Shown: piece by piece, positions 1 to 7,359 of the stretch | How the letters are laid out: the number at the start of each line of letters is the position of its first letter | Position numbering within the stretch: position 1 is the stretch's first letter | NCBI RefSeq assembly: GCF_030409755.1 | Contig: NZ_JAUFQE010000001.1 | Span: 186,001-250,000, forward strand | Length of the DNA: 64,000 bases | From: Vibrio lentus | Lineage (GTDB): Bacteria; Pseudomonadota; Gammaproteobacteria; Enterobacterales; Vibrionaceae | Reading direction: 5' to 3' | Position numbers and translations under genes: made by a program | Notes under the pieces: generated by a model | Told to the model about the DNA's origin: nothing | Seen by the model: only the letters and a program-made list of their open reading frames with translations | The model's database searches: none

Positions 1-200
1 CAGAGCTGATCAATCAAGTAAAACTGGCGACCTTTGGTGATAATCGACTGCTCGACTTCTTGCCTTTTAAAGTCCATTCACTGCCACAGCAATTCGAAGT
101 GATTGCTGATAGTGCTTTTGCTTTGGCGTTAAATGCATCCGCTAAGCGTTACCAAGCTGGCATTGAACTCGTGCCAAGAAGCTTAGTGAAACGAGGCTAA
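1..200 (+). CDS. C-terminal fragment of an unidentified protein
   Basis: An open frame enters from the left edge and stops at TAA 198-200, giving about 65 residues that begin ELINQVKLATFG and end LVPRSLVKRG. I do not recognise the family and see no catalytic or metal-binding motif. It converges on the kinase/phosphatase gene, with only 37 bases between the two stops. Its closeness to the nitrate cluster makes a regulatory or cofactor role possible, but nothing in the fragment shows it. Confidence 0.55.
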   Translation, partial: ELINQVKLATFGDNRLLDFLPFKVHSLPQQFEVIADSAFALALNASAKRYQAGIELVPRSLVKRG

Positions 201-237
201 TTCCAGTTAATTTACACAAGCTAGGTTAGACTTGGAA

Positions 238-2028
238 TTAACTCGAGCTAAGCAATAAGCCCAATTCTACAATGGCGACAATGCCGAGCAACAAAGCCAA
301 CACCTTCCAAAACTGGATTGGGTTTCGGTTTATCAAAGGTTGCTTGGCTTTGCTTTTGACCAAGCTTTTGTTTGGCGTATAAAGGTCAGCGACAAAATCC
401 CCTAACACTTGGTGGCGTTCGCTTGGTGATTCCGCGCAGGCTTTTTGTAACACCAAATCCACCCAGTTTGGTAAGTCAGTTCGTTTCTGAGTGATGGGTT
501 GGTATTCCCACTGATGATGACGAGATTGCTTAAGCGATTGTGCGGTCATTTCAGAGTAGGGCAATTCACCGGTTAGCATCTCATAGCCGATCACAGCGAT
601 AGAGAACAGATCAGAGCTTGTGGTCGCCGTGTTATGTTTGATGGTCTCTGGCGCAATGTAATTGACCGCGCCTAATGGAGTGTCGTCTTTGTCTGCGAGC
701 TCTCCTTCTTCAAGTCCTCTCACTAATACAGCGCCGAGGTCGATGATTTTTATCTCACCATCACGTTGAAGCATGATGTTCTCGGGCTTTAAATCTCGGT
801 GCACCATGTCGGCACGTTGTAATACGCGAATGCCTTGCGTGATCTTTTCTAATATTTCGCGCACTTCATTGAGTGACGGTTTTGGATTGTCGTACATCCA
901 TTGTCTTAGCGTGATGCCTTCAACCCACTCGCAGATTTGATATAAAAATTGCGAATGTTCTGGCGTCGGGTAAACCTTCATTACCTTCTTATTGTTCAGC
1001 AAGATGCCCGCCCATTGTTCATTAAAGAAAGCTCGGAGTTGCGACGGGCTATCGTGATATTGAACGGAAGGGACTTTTAGCACGAACTCGGTTTGTGTCT
1101 CTTTTTGCATCACACGATACACATGGCTTCTTGAACCCGCATACAACACCTCAAGCACCATAAAGTTGTCGATGCTTTGGCCAAGTTTTAGCGCTGGTGG
1201 AATCGCGCGTTTAGCCAGTTTTTCATGGAACTCAATCAGCGACGGCTTAGGTAGGTGGCTCACTTGCACAATCAAGCAGCTCACGTTGTCTGAACTGTTG
1301 TGGCTTAAAGCGGTGTTACAGATCGTTTGTGCGGCGTATTCGAAATCCACTTCAGGTCTATCGATGTGTTCTTTGAAAGTATTGGGAGCAACAAATTCAT
1401 GCACGCCGTCAGAGGTCAGGATAAAGCAGTCGTCTTTCTTGATAGGCAGGGTTTGATAGTCAACGTTGAGTTGGTTATCCATACCTAAGGCGCGTGTTAG
1501 ATAATGCTTCTGCCCCATAGTTTTACGTGTGTGGTCGCGTGTCAGTTGGCGTAATTCTCCATCTCTTAATAGGTAAACTCGACTGTCACCGACATGGAAT
1601 ATATGCGCAGTGTTCGATTTCAATATCACGCTGCTAAAGGTAGAAACGAGCGCATTATGGTTAACTTGCTGTGCGGGATGAATATTAGAAACAGACGTGT
1701 TGAAGAGCCAAGAGTTGAGCGAGGTTAGGACTTTTTGCGCTGAACGCTGAATGCTCCAGCTATTTGGCGTGGCGTAATAGTCGTCGATAAACTGCATCAC
1801 GCTGGTGTGACTGGCTTTCTGGCCGTGTTCACTGCAACTCGCGCCGTCTGCTATGCAGGCGACACTGCCTTTCAACTCTTGCTCAGCACGAGTCTTCGGG
1901 TGTTTTACAATGATGGCGTCTTGGTTTTCATCACGTATGCCTTTATTCGAATAACCACCAAACTTGAGTGCGAGCTGGTTGCTTGATTCCGGCGTGACGA
2001 CTTGCCCTTGGCTGAATGAAATTGTCAT
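238..2028 (-). CDS. Bifunctional PP2C-type phosphatase / Ser-Thr protein kinase, membrane-anchored
   Basis: A 596-residue fusion. Residues ~20-255 are a PP2C phosphatase, with GIRDENQDA, an ADG metal motif, HVGDSRVYLL, LTSDGVHEF and a late SSDN aspartate. Residues ~290-560 are a Hanks-type kinase: the lysine is in FVLKVPS, the catalytic loop is HRDLKPEN (D412), the magnesium loop is DLG instead of DFG, and the APE motif is intact. A hydrophobic C-terminal helix (WKVLALLLGIVAIVELGLLL) should anchor it with the enzyme domains in the cytosol. It is last in the minus-strand nirB-nirD-narK direction, so it may tune nitrate uptake or reduction by phosphorylation; that is inference. The start ATG has only a weak ribosome site. 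Confidence 0.9.
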   Translation of the reverse strand: MTISFSQGQVVTPESSNQLALKFGGYSNKGIRDENQDAIIVKHPKTRAEQELKGSVACIADGASCSEHGQKASHTSVMQFIDDYYATPNSWSIQRSAQKVLTSLNSWLFNTSVSNIHPAQQVNHNALVSTFSSVILKSNTAHIFHVGDSRVYLLRDGELRQLTRDHTRKTMGQKHYLTRALGMDNQLNVDYQTLPIKKDDCFILTSDGVHEFVAPNTFKEHIDRPEVDFEYAAQTICNTALSHNSSDNVSCLIVQVSHLPKPSLIEFHEKLAKRAIPPALKLGQSIDNFMVLEVLYAGSRSHVYRVMQKETQTEFVLKVPSVQYHDSPSQLRAFFNEQWAGILLNNKKVMKVYPTPEHSQFLYQICEWVEGITLRQWMYDNPKPSLNEVREILEKITQGIRVLQRADMVHRDLKPENIMLQRDGEIKIIDLGAVLVRGLEEGELADKDDTPLGAVNYIAPETIKHNTATTSSDLFSIAVIGYEMLTGELPYSEMTAQSLKQSRHHQWEYQPITQKRTDLPNWVDLVLQKACAESPSERHQVLGDFVADLYTPNKSLVKSKAKQPLINRNPIQFWKVLALLLGIVAIVELGLLLSSS

Positions 2029-2192
2029 AACTGGTCTTCTTAACTGGCTGTCTTCTCATTTGCTTGAGAGCACATCTGAGGAAGAACAAAAGCCCTAGTG
2101 AACCTAGAGCCTTTGAACGTAGTCCCAAAGTGGTGAAACACACCTTGGTACCACTCCCGATTCAATAATATCAATGCTTCATAGCACTGAGA

Positions 2193-3662
2193 CTAATTTG
2201 AAACATTAATCAGCGTGACACTGCCGTCGTCATTCACTTCAGCAATTTGGCCGTTAGGCTCTTCCATGAACATCAGAGTAACGAAGCCTAGTACCGCTGT
2301 TCCTGCAATCACTAAGAAGAAGGTTTGGTAACTTACGAATGAAAGCACCGTGAGGTAAACCACCGCACCCACGTTACCGTAAGCACCCGTCATACCTGCA
2401 ATTTGACCTGTCATACGACGTTTAATCAGAGGTACTGTTGCAAACACCGCACCTTCACCGGCCTGTACGAAGAAAGAACACGCCATTGCAGCAACAACCG
2501 CTAGCCATACTGGCCATGTGCTATCTACTTGACCCATTGCAAAGTAACCTACGGCAAGACCAATCGTTAGAATAAGCAGTGTTGGTTTACGACCGAATTT
2601 GTCGGAAATCCAACCGCCACCTGGGCGAGACATTAGGTTCATAAAGGCATAAGCCGATGCAACCATACCCGCAAGAACCGGCGTTAATTCAAAGGTTTCA
2701 GAGAAGAACAGTGGCAGCATAGAAACAACAGCCAGTTCAGAACCAAATGTCGCGAAATACAACACGTTCAACACAGCAACTTGCTTGAATTTGTATCTGT
2801 GAATTTCTGGTACTTCTTCTTTGAATACGTTCTTATTTACCTTCCAAACTTGCGACACTTCGTACACGTAAAGTGCGGCTAAACCTGCATACACTGAATA
2901 CACCGCCATGTCAGACAACATGTTGATGTTGCTCGGTGATAGCTTCCATGTCAGTAGCGCTAAAGCGGCATACATCGGGATCTTCATAATGAGTAGGAAG
3001 AAAAAGTCACCCTTTGATGTCACTTCCATTGCCGTTACTTGAGCTGGCTTGAAGTAAGTCGAACCTTTTGGTGTATCCGATACGTTTTTGTAGAAGACAA
3101 ACGAGAACGCTAAGCTCATAAGGCCAGTAATACCAACCGCATAACGCCAGCCGTCTTCACCACCAAACGCTAGAGCGAGAGTTGGAAGTGTGAACGCTGC
3201 TGCTGCTGAACCGAAGTTACCCCAGCCGCCGTAAATACCTTCAGCCGTACCCAGTTCATTGTGTGGGAACCATTCAGACACAAGGCGAATGCCGACAACG
3301 AAGCCTGCACCGATGAAGCCTAATAGGAAACGAGCAATCGCCGCTTGAATGAAAGAGTCTGCCATAGCAAACATAAAACAAGGGATTGAACAGACCGCGA
3401 GTAGCGAAGAGTAGACTAACCTTGGGCCGTATCGGTCGGTTAACATACCAATCGCGACACGTGCCGGAATGGTCAATGCAACGTTGAGAATAAGGAGTGT
3501 TTTGATTTCCTCAGTTGAAAGGCCAAGTGAGGTTTTCACCATTTGCAGTAGTGGGGCAAAGTTGAACCACACGACAAAGGTGATAAAAAAGGCCATCCAA
3601 CTTAGGTGTAAGGTTTTCATCTTACCCGTAAATGAAAGCAGCGAAAATTTTGTATTATCCAT
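2193..3662 (-). CDS. narK: Nitrate/nitrite transporter, NNP family of the major facilitator superfamily
   Basis: A 489-residue, 12-helix inner-membrane transporter. The first half carries RVAIGMLTDRYGPR, the MFS loop signature, and GAGFVVGIRLVSEWFP, matching the NNP nitrate signature with its conserved arginine. The second half repeats the pattern (NLMSRPGGGWISDKFGRK, then GAYGNVGAV), giving the second nitrate-signature stretch. It lies between nirD and the kinase gene on the same strand, so it should import nitrate (and perhaps exchange nitrite) for assimilation. Ribosome site AAGGAT sits 7 bases before ATG. The narK name follows family usage; in an assimilatory cluster nasA-type names are also used. 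Confidence 0.92.
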   Translation of the reverse strand: MDNTKFSLLSFTGKMKTLHLSWMAFFITFVVWFNFAPLLQMVKTSLGLSTEEIKTLLILNVALTIPARVAIGMLTDRYGPRLVYSSLLAVCSIPCFMFAMADSFIQAAIARFLLGFIGAGFVVGIRLVSEWFPHNELGTAEGIYGGWGNFGSAAAAFTLPTLALAFGGEDGWRYAVGITGLMSLAFSFVFYKNVSDTPKGSTYFKPAQVTAMEVTSKGDFFFLLIMKIPMYAALALLTWKLSPSNINMLSDMAVYSVYAGLAALYVYEVSQVWKVNKNVFKEEVPEIHRYKFKQVAVLNVLYFATFGSELAVVSMLPLFFSETFELTPVLAGMVASAYAFMNLMSRPGGGWISDKFGRKPTLLILTIGLAVGYFAMGQVDSTWPVWLAVVAAMACSFFVQAGEGAVFATVPLIKRRMTGQIAGMTGAYGNVGAVVYLTVLSFVSYQTFFLVIAGTAVLGFVTLMFMEEPNGQIAEVNDDGSVTLINVSN

Positions 3663-3804
3663 GGTTTAAATCCTTTAAATCTGGAAGATTACCGGGCTTT
3701 AGCTTGTGCGTTACTTCCGAAATTCGAACGCATTCATGTGGCTAAACCCTGTGCCGAAATTGCTCACGCTGATAAAGCGTTTACATGATGATGTCGGCGT
3801 TTAG

Positions 3805-4149
3805 TTAACTGGCGATAGCAAGCGGTGCGAGAACCTGAACCTGTTCTCCTTGCTTGCGAACTTCAAATTTCACGAGCTTGAGTTCTGGTTGTTCAAGGCA
3901 CGTGCCAGTTTCTAAGTGGTAATGCTGCTTGTATAAGGGTGAGGCGACGTAAGGCTCACCGCTTAATGAACCAATGATACCACGTGACATTACATTCGCC
4001 TTGCCAACAGGATCGTAATTAGAGAGTCCATAAAGCGTGTCACTGCGCTTACAGTAAAAAATAGCCACTTGGTTATCGTCTACTTTGGCGCAAATACCAC
4101 CGTTTGGGGTTAGGTCGCGGGTGCTGCATACGGTTGTCCAATTTTTCAT
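3805..4149 (-). CDS. nirD: Nitrite reductase (NADH) small subunit
   Basis: 114 residues, normal for NirD. It is a Rieske-like fold protein that has lost the cluster ligands: the places where Rieske proteins have CxH pairs carry no such motifs. The segment YGLSNYDPVGKANVMSRGI followed by a SPLYKQHYHLETG strand is typical. It partners NirB in the cytosolic NADH-dependent reduction of nitrite to ammonium. It starts 139 bases after nirB on the same strand, with AGGAG just before ATG, and the gap has no obvious terminator, so it is probably co-transcribed. Confidence 0.93.
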   Translation of the reverse strand: MKNWTTVCSTRDLTPNGGICAKVDDNQVAIFYCKRSDTLYGLSNYDPVGKANVMSRGIIGSLSGEPYVASPLYKQHYHLETGTCLEQPELKLVKFEVRKQGEQVQVLAPLAIAS

Positions 4150-4288
4150 GACTTTCTCCTAGTCAAAACATAAAACTAATAATCAATTCAATTAGGGTGA
4201 TAGCCGACAGCAGTTTTCTTGGGCTGCGCCGCTGTCGACTATCGATATTGGGTTGAGTTGTCACTGATTCACTCACCAGCAATTCGGC

Positions 4289-6871
4289 TTACGAAACTTC
4301 CGTGACTTCTATTTGGTCTGCGTTGGTTAGCATTTGATCTCGTTGTGAATCTGAAGAAGAGCTCAAGCTCGGCTTAGGAAAACGCTGCTCTCGTTCTTTA
4401 ATGAATGACAGGCTAGTGTCCATCTCTTCGCTGTTAATGTAGTGCTGGAAGCGTTTCATCTTTTCAGGGTTTTCGATGGTGGTTTTCCATTCACATTGGT
4501 ATTTTTCGATGTTGAGGGCGATGTCAGCTTCAAGTTCTTCAGCAACATTGAGCTTGTCTTCAATCACGACTTGCTTGAGGTATTCGATGCCACCTTCAAG
4601 GTTCTCCATCCATACTGATGTGCGTTGTAGGCGGTCTGCGGTACGTGTGTAGAACATCAGAATGCGGTCGATGTATTGCAGAAGAGTTGTTTCATCAAGG
4701 TCGGTAGCAAAAAGGTCACCGTGGCGAGGACGCATACCGCCGTTACCACAGATGTAGAGGTTCCAACCTTTGTCGGTGGCGATAATGCCAAAGTCTTTTG
4801 ATTGGGCTTCTGCACATTCGCGTGTACAGCCAGAAACCGCAAACTTGATCTTGTGTGGTGAGCGTAAGCCTTTGTAGCGGTTTTCTAGTCGAATCGCTAA
4901 GCCAACACTGTCGTCGACGCCGTATCGACACCAAGTGCTACCCACACACGATTTCACGGTACGTACCGATTTACCGTAGGCATGGCCCGTTTCAAAACCT
5001 GCATCAATCAGCTTTTTCCAGATGATTGGCAGTTCGTTAAGTTGCGCGCCAAACAAGTCGACACGTTGACCACCGGTGATCTTGGTATAAAGGTCGAACT
5101 CTTTAGCGACTTCACCAAGCACAATCAGTCTATCGGGTGTGATTTCACCGCCAGCAATACGCGGAACCACAGAGTAGGTGCCGTCTTTCTGCATGTTGCC
5201 AAGGTAGATGTCATTGGTGTCTTGCAGTTCGATATGTTGATCTTCGAGGATGTAATCGTTCCAGTAAGAAGCCAAAATTGAACCGACTGCTGGCTTACAC
5301 ACGGTACAACCTAATCCGTTTCCGTGAGAATCTAGCAACTCATCAAAGGTCTTAATCTTGTTGACTCGAATGATGTCAGTCAGCTCTTGGCGAGAATAGG
5401 CAAAGTGCTCACAGATATCGTTAGAAACCTCGACACCCAAGTTACTCAGTTCGCTATCAAGAACCTGTTTAGCAAGGGCAGAACAACCGCCACAACCAGT
5501 CGAAGCGTTGGTGGTTTCTTTCAGTGCCGCCATAGTGGTGCAGCCAGCAGATACCGCGTCTTTAATGTCGCCTTTTGTCACATCGAAACATGAACAAATC
5601 ACAGCGCTATCAGGCAGAGCTTCAACACCCATTGCAGAGCCTGAATCATCCGCGACATTAGGTAGAATCAGTACTGATGGGTTTTCAGGAAGAGGCATGT
5701 CATTTTGTTTGATTTGCAGTAGCGAACCGTAAGCCTCTGCATCACCCACCAATACCGCACCGACAATCTTCTTGCCATCAGCCGATATGATCAGGCGTTT
5801 GTAAACCTGTTCGATTTCATCGTTATAGGTATACGATTGAGCGCCTTCGGTTTGGCCGTGTACTTCGCCAATACTGGCCACATCAACACCCAGCAGTTTG
5901 AGCTTGGTACTCATGTCGGCACCAGTAAACGCAGCGTCGCTCGTTCCGTCCGATAAGATATGCGAAGCCGCGATTTTCGCCATGGAATAACCAGGGGCGA
6001 CTAAGCCGAAGATTTTATTGTCCCAAAGCGCACATTCACCAATCGCATACACGTTGTCGATGTTGGTTTGGCAGTGATCGTCAATCACAATGCCTCCACG
6101 CTCGCCAATGGCAATATCAGAGCTACGAGCTAGGGCATCTTGAGGGCGAATACCCGCAGAGAATACGATCATATCGGTTTCAAGATGGGTACCGTCGGCG
6201 AAGTTCATACGGTAGCGAGCGTTCTCACCCGCGACTATCTCAGAGGTTGCCTTCTCGGTGTGAACTTGCACGCCAAGGTCTTCAATCTTTCTGCGCAGTA
6301 GGGCACCGCCACCGTCATCTAATTGAACAGCCATTAGGCGAGGTGCAAATTCAACAACATGGGTTTCCAAGCCAAGGTTTTTGACTGCGTTTGCGGCTTC
6401 TAAGCCAAGCAGGCCACCACCGATCACCACGCCAGATTTGCTGCCTTTACTAGATAGTTCAATGGCGTCTAGATCTTCGATGGTGCGATAAACGTGGCAG
6501 TGTTCTTGGTCGTTACCGGGAATAGGGGGAACAAAAGGGAATGAACCGGTCGCCAGAATCAATGTGTCATAACTCTCGGTATGTCCCGATTCAGTCACAA
6601 CGCACTTATTTTCAGTATCTAGTTGAGCGACTCTCGCGTTGAGAAGGTAATTGACGCCATTGCTTTGGTAATACTCTTCGCTGGTTAATGCCAAGTCATC
6701 AGCATTTCCGCGCTTGAAGTAAGCCGTTAGCTGAACTCGGTCATAGGCTAACCTTGGTTCTTCACTAAAAGTAATCACATCAAACTCATCACTGTCTGAT
6801 TGCAGGATGTTGTCGATAAATTTGTGTCCAACCATGCCGTTACCAACAACGACGATTTTCTTCTTGCTCAT
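4289..6871 (-). CDS. nirB: Nitrite reductase (NADH) large subunit
   Basis: 860 residues, full length for NirB. Order: FAD/NADH pyridine-nucleotide oxidoreductase domain with the N-terminal GNGMVG and the second nucleotide motif VIGGGLLGLEAA (~residues 5-310). Next a BFD-like [2Fe-2S] domain with CSCFDV and TGCGGCSAL, a second cysteine pair (GLGCTVCKPAVG), then the ferredoxin-like and siroheme/[4Fe-4S] domains with CVGSTWCRYG and SGCTRECAEAQ. It catalyses six-electron reduction of nitrite to ammonium with NADH in the cytosol. AAGGA lies before ATG. It diverges from nasA, and a consensus sigma-54 promoter lies about 145 bases upstream, implying a leader of roughly 130 nt. Confidence 0.96.
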   Translation of the reverse strand: MSKKKIVVVGNGMVGHKFIDNILQSDSDEFDVITFSEEPRLAYDRVQLTAYFKRGNADDLALTSEEYYQSNGVNYLLNARVAQLDTENKCVVTESGHTESYDTLILATGSFPFVPPIPGNDQEHCHVYRTIEDLDAIELSSKGSKSGVVIGGGLLGLEAANAVKNLGLETHVVEFAPRLMAVQLDDGGGALLRRKIEDLGVQVHTEKATSEIVAGENARYRMNFADGTHLETDMIVFSAGIRPQDALARSSDIAIGERGGIVIDDHCQTNIDNVYAIGECALWDNKIFGLVAPGYSMAKIAASHILSDGTSDAAFTGADMSTKLKLLGVDVASIGEVHGQTEGAQSYTYNDEIEQVYKRLIISADGKKIVGAVLVGDAEAYGSLLQIKQNDMPLPENPSVLILPNVADDSGSAMGVEALPDSAVICSCFDVTKGDIKDAVSAGCTTMAALKETTNASTGCGGCSALAKQVLDSELSNLGVEVSNDICEHFAYSRQELTDIIRVNKIKTFDELLDSHGNGLGCTVCKPAVGSILASYWNDYILEDQHIELQDTNDIYLGNMQKDGTYSVVPRIAGGEITPDRLIVLGEVAKEFDLYTKITGGQRVDLFGAQLNELPIIWKKLIDAGFETGHAYGKSVRTVKSCVGSTWCRYGVDDSVGLAIRLENRYKGLRSPHKIKFAVSGCTRECAEAQSKDFGIIATDKGWNLYICGNGGMRPRHGDLFATDLDETTLLQYIDRILMFYTRTADRLQRTSVWMENLEGGIEYLKQVVIEDKLNVAEELEADIALNIEKYQCEWKTTIENPEKMKRFQHYINSEEMDTSLSFIKEREQRFPKPSLSSSSDSQRDQMLTNADQIEVTEVS

Positions 6872-7015
6872 AATCCATTCCTTATTCTCGGCGTCACCAT
6901 CACTAGCATCTAATTTCTAGTCGTTAGCAGATGAATACCGGGTTGAGATTCCACTCAATTCATAATCATCAAGAAAAACAAAAAATGTTTTTTCTAAGTC
7001 TTGGTTTCTAGTGGA

Positions 7016-7030
7016 GCAAGGAGGGTGCCA
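7016..7030 (-). promoter_or_regulatory. Sigma-54 promoter of nirB
   Basis: Read on the minus strand the site is TGGCACCCTCCTTGC followed by T. It matches the -24/-12 consensus TGGCAC-N5-TTGCW at every fixed position. Expected transcription start is near 7004. The leader down to nirB contains a small hairpin (TTGAG, six-base loop, CTCAA; 6943-6958). Confidence 0.75.
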
Positions 7031-7159
7031 GATTGCAGATTGTTCATTTAAATAAAATTTAATTTATATTTTTCAGTGATTTAATATTTGGTAGTGACAC
7101 GTAATTACCCCTAAAGTGGTATGTGAATTTTTTGTTAGATTTATATAAATGAGCGTTTG

Positions 7160-7187
7160 TGGTGCAACTTTCTGCAAGATGGTGCAA
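7160..7187. promoter_or_regulatory. Two TGGTGCAA half-sites 20 bp apart (NtrC-like)
   Basis: TGGTGCAA occurs at 7160-7167 and again at 7180-7187, so the repeat is exactly 20 bp, two helical turns. TGGTGCA is the half-site of the enterobacterial NtrC operator. The pair lies about 115-155 bp from either sigma-54 promoter, a usual enhancer distance. Full NtrC dyads are not seen, so the assignment is tentative. Confidence 0.4.
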
Positions 7188-7300
7188 AACTTAAGTTTCT
7201 ATCTTGGTTAAGTTGAAATTTATTCAGCATTGATATTTTATTTTCTATTAAGTGATTGTTTTTAATGTGAAATATTTCATTTTTGTCGGCTGGTATTAAG

Positions 7301-7317
7301 TGGCGTGCTATTTGCTT
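7301..7317 (+). promoter_or_regulatory. Sigma-54 promoter of nasA
   Basis: TGGCGTGCTATTTGCTT has TGGC and TTGC separated by the required 7 bases; only the AC after TGGC deviates from consensus. Predicted start is near 7327, about 33 bases before the nasA ATG. It pairs with the sigma-54 promoter on the opposite strand for nirB. Confidence 0.6.
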
Positions 7318-7359
7318 GGTTTGAATTATTACAATTATGGATAATTGAGCGAGAAACGG

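Noticed and set aside
1943..2143. 66-residue minus-strand frame upstream of the kinase/phosphatase
   Set aside because: Overlaps the phosphatase start in another frame, and the residues look unlike a folded domain.
6943..6958. Hexaloop hairpin in the nirB leader as an ANTAR-protein target
   Set aside because: ANTAR targets need two hexaloop hairpins with A at loop position 1 and G at 4; this loop is TGGAAT and no second copy was found.
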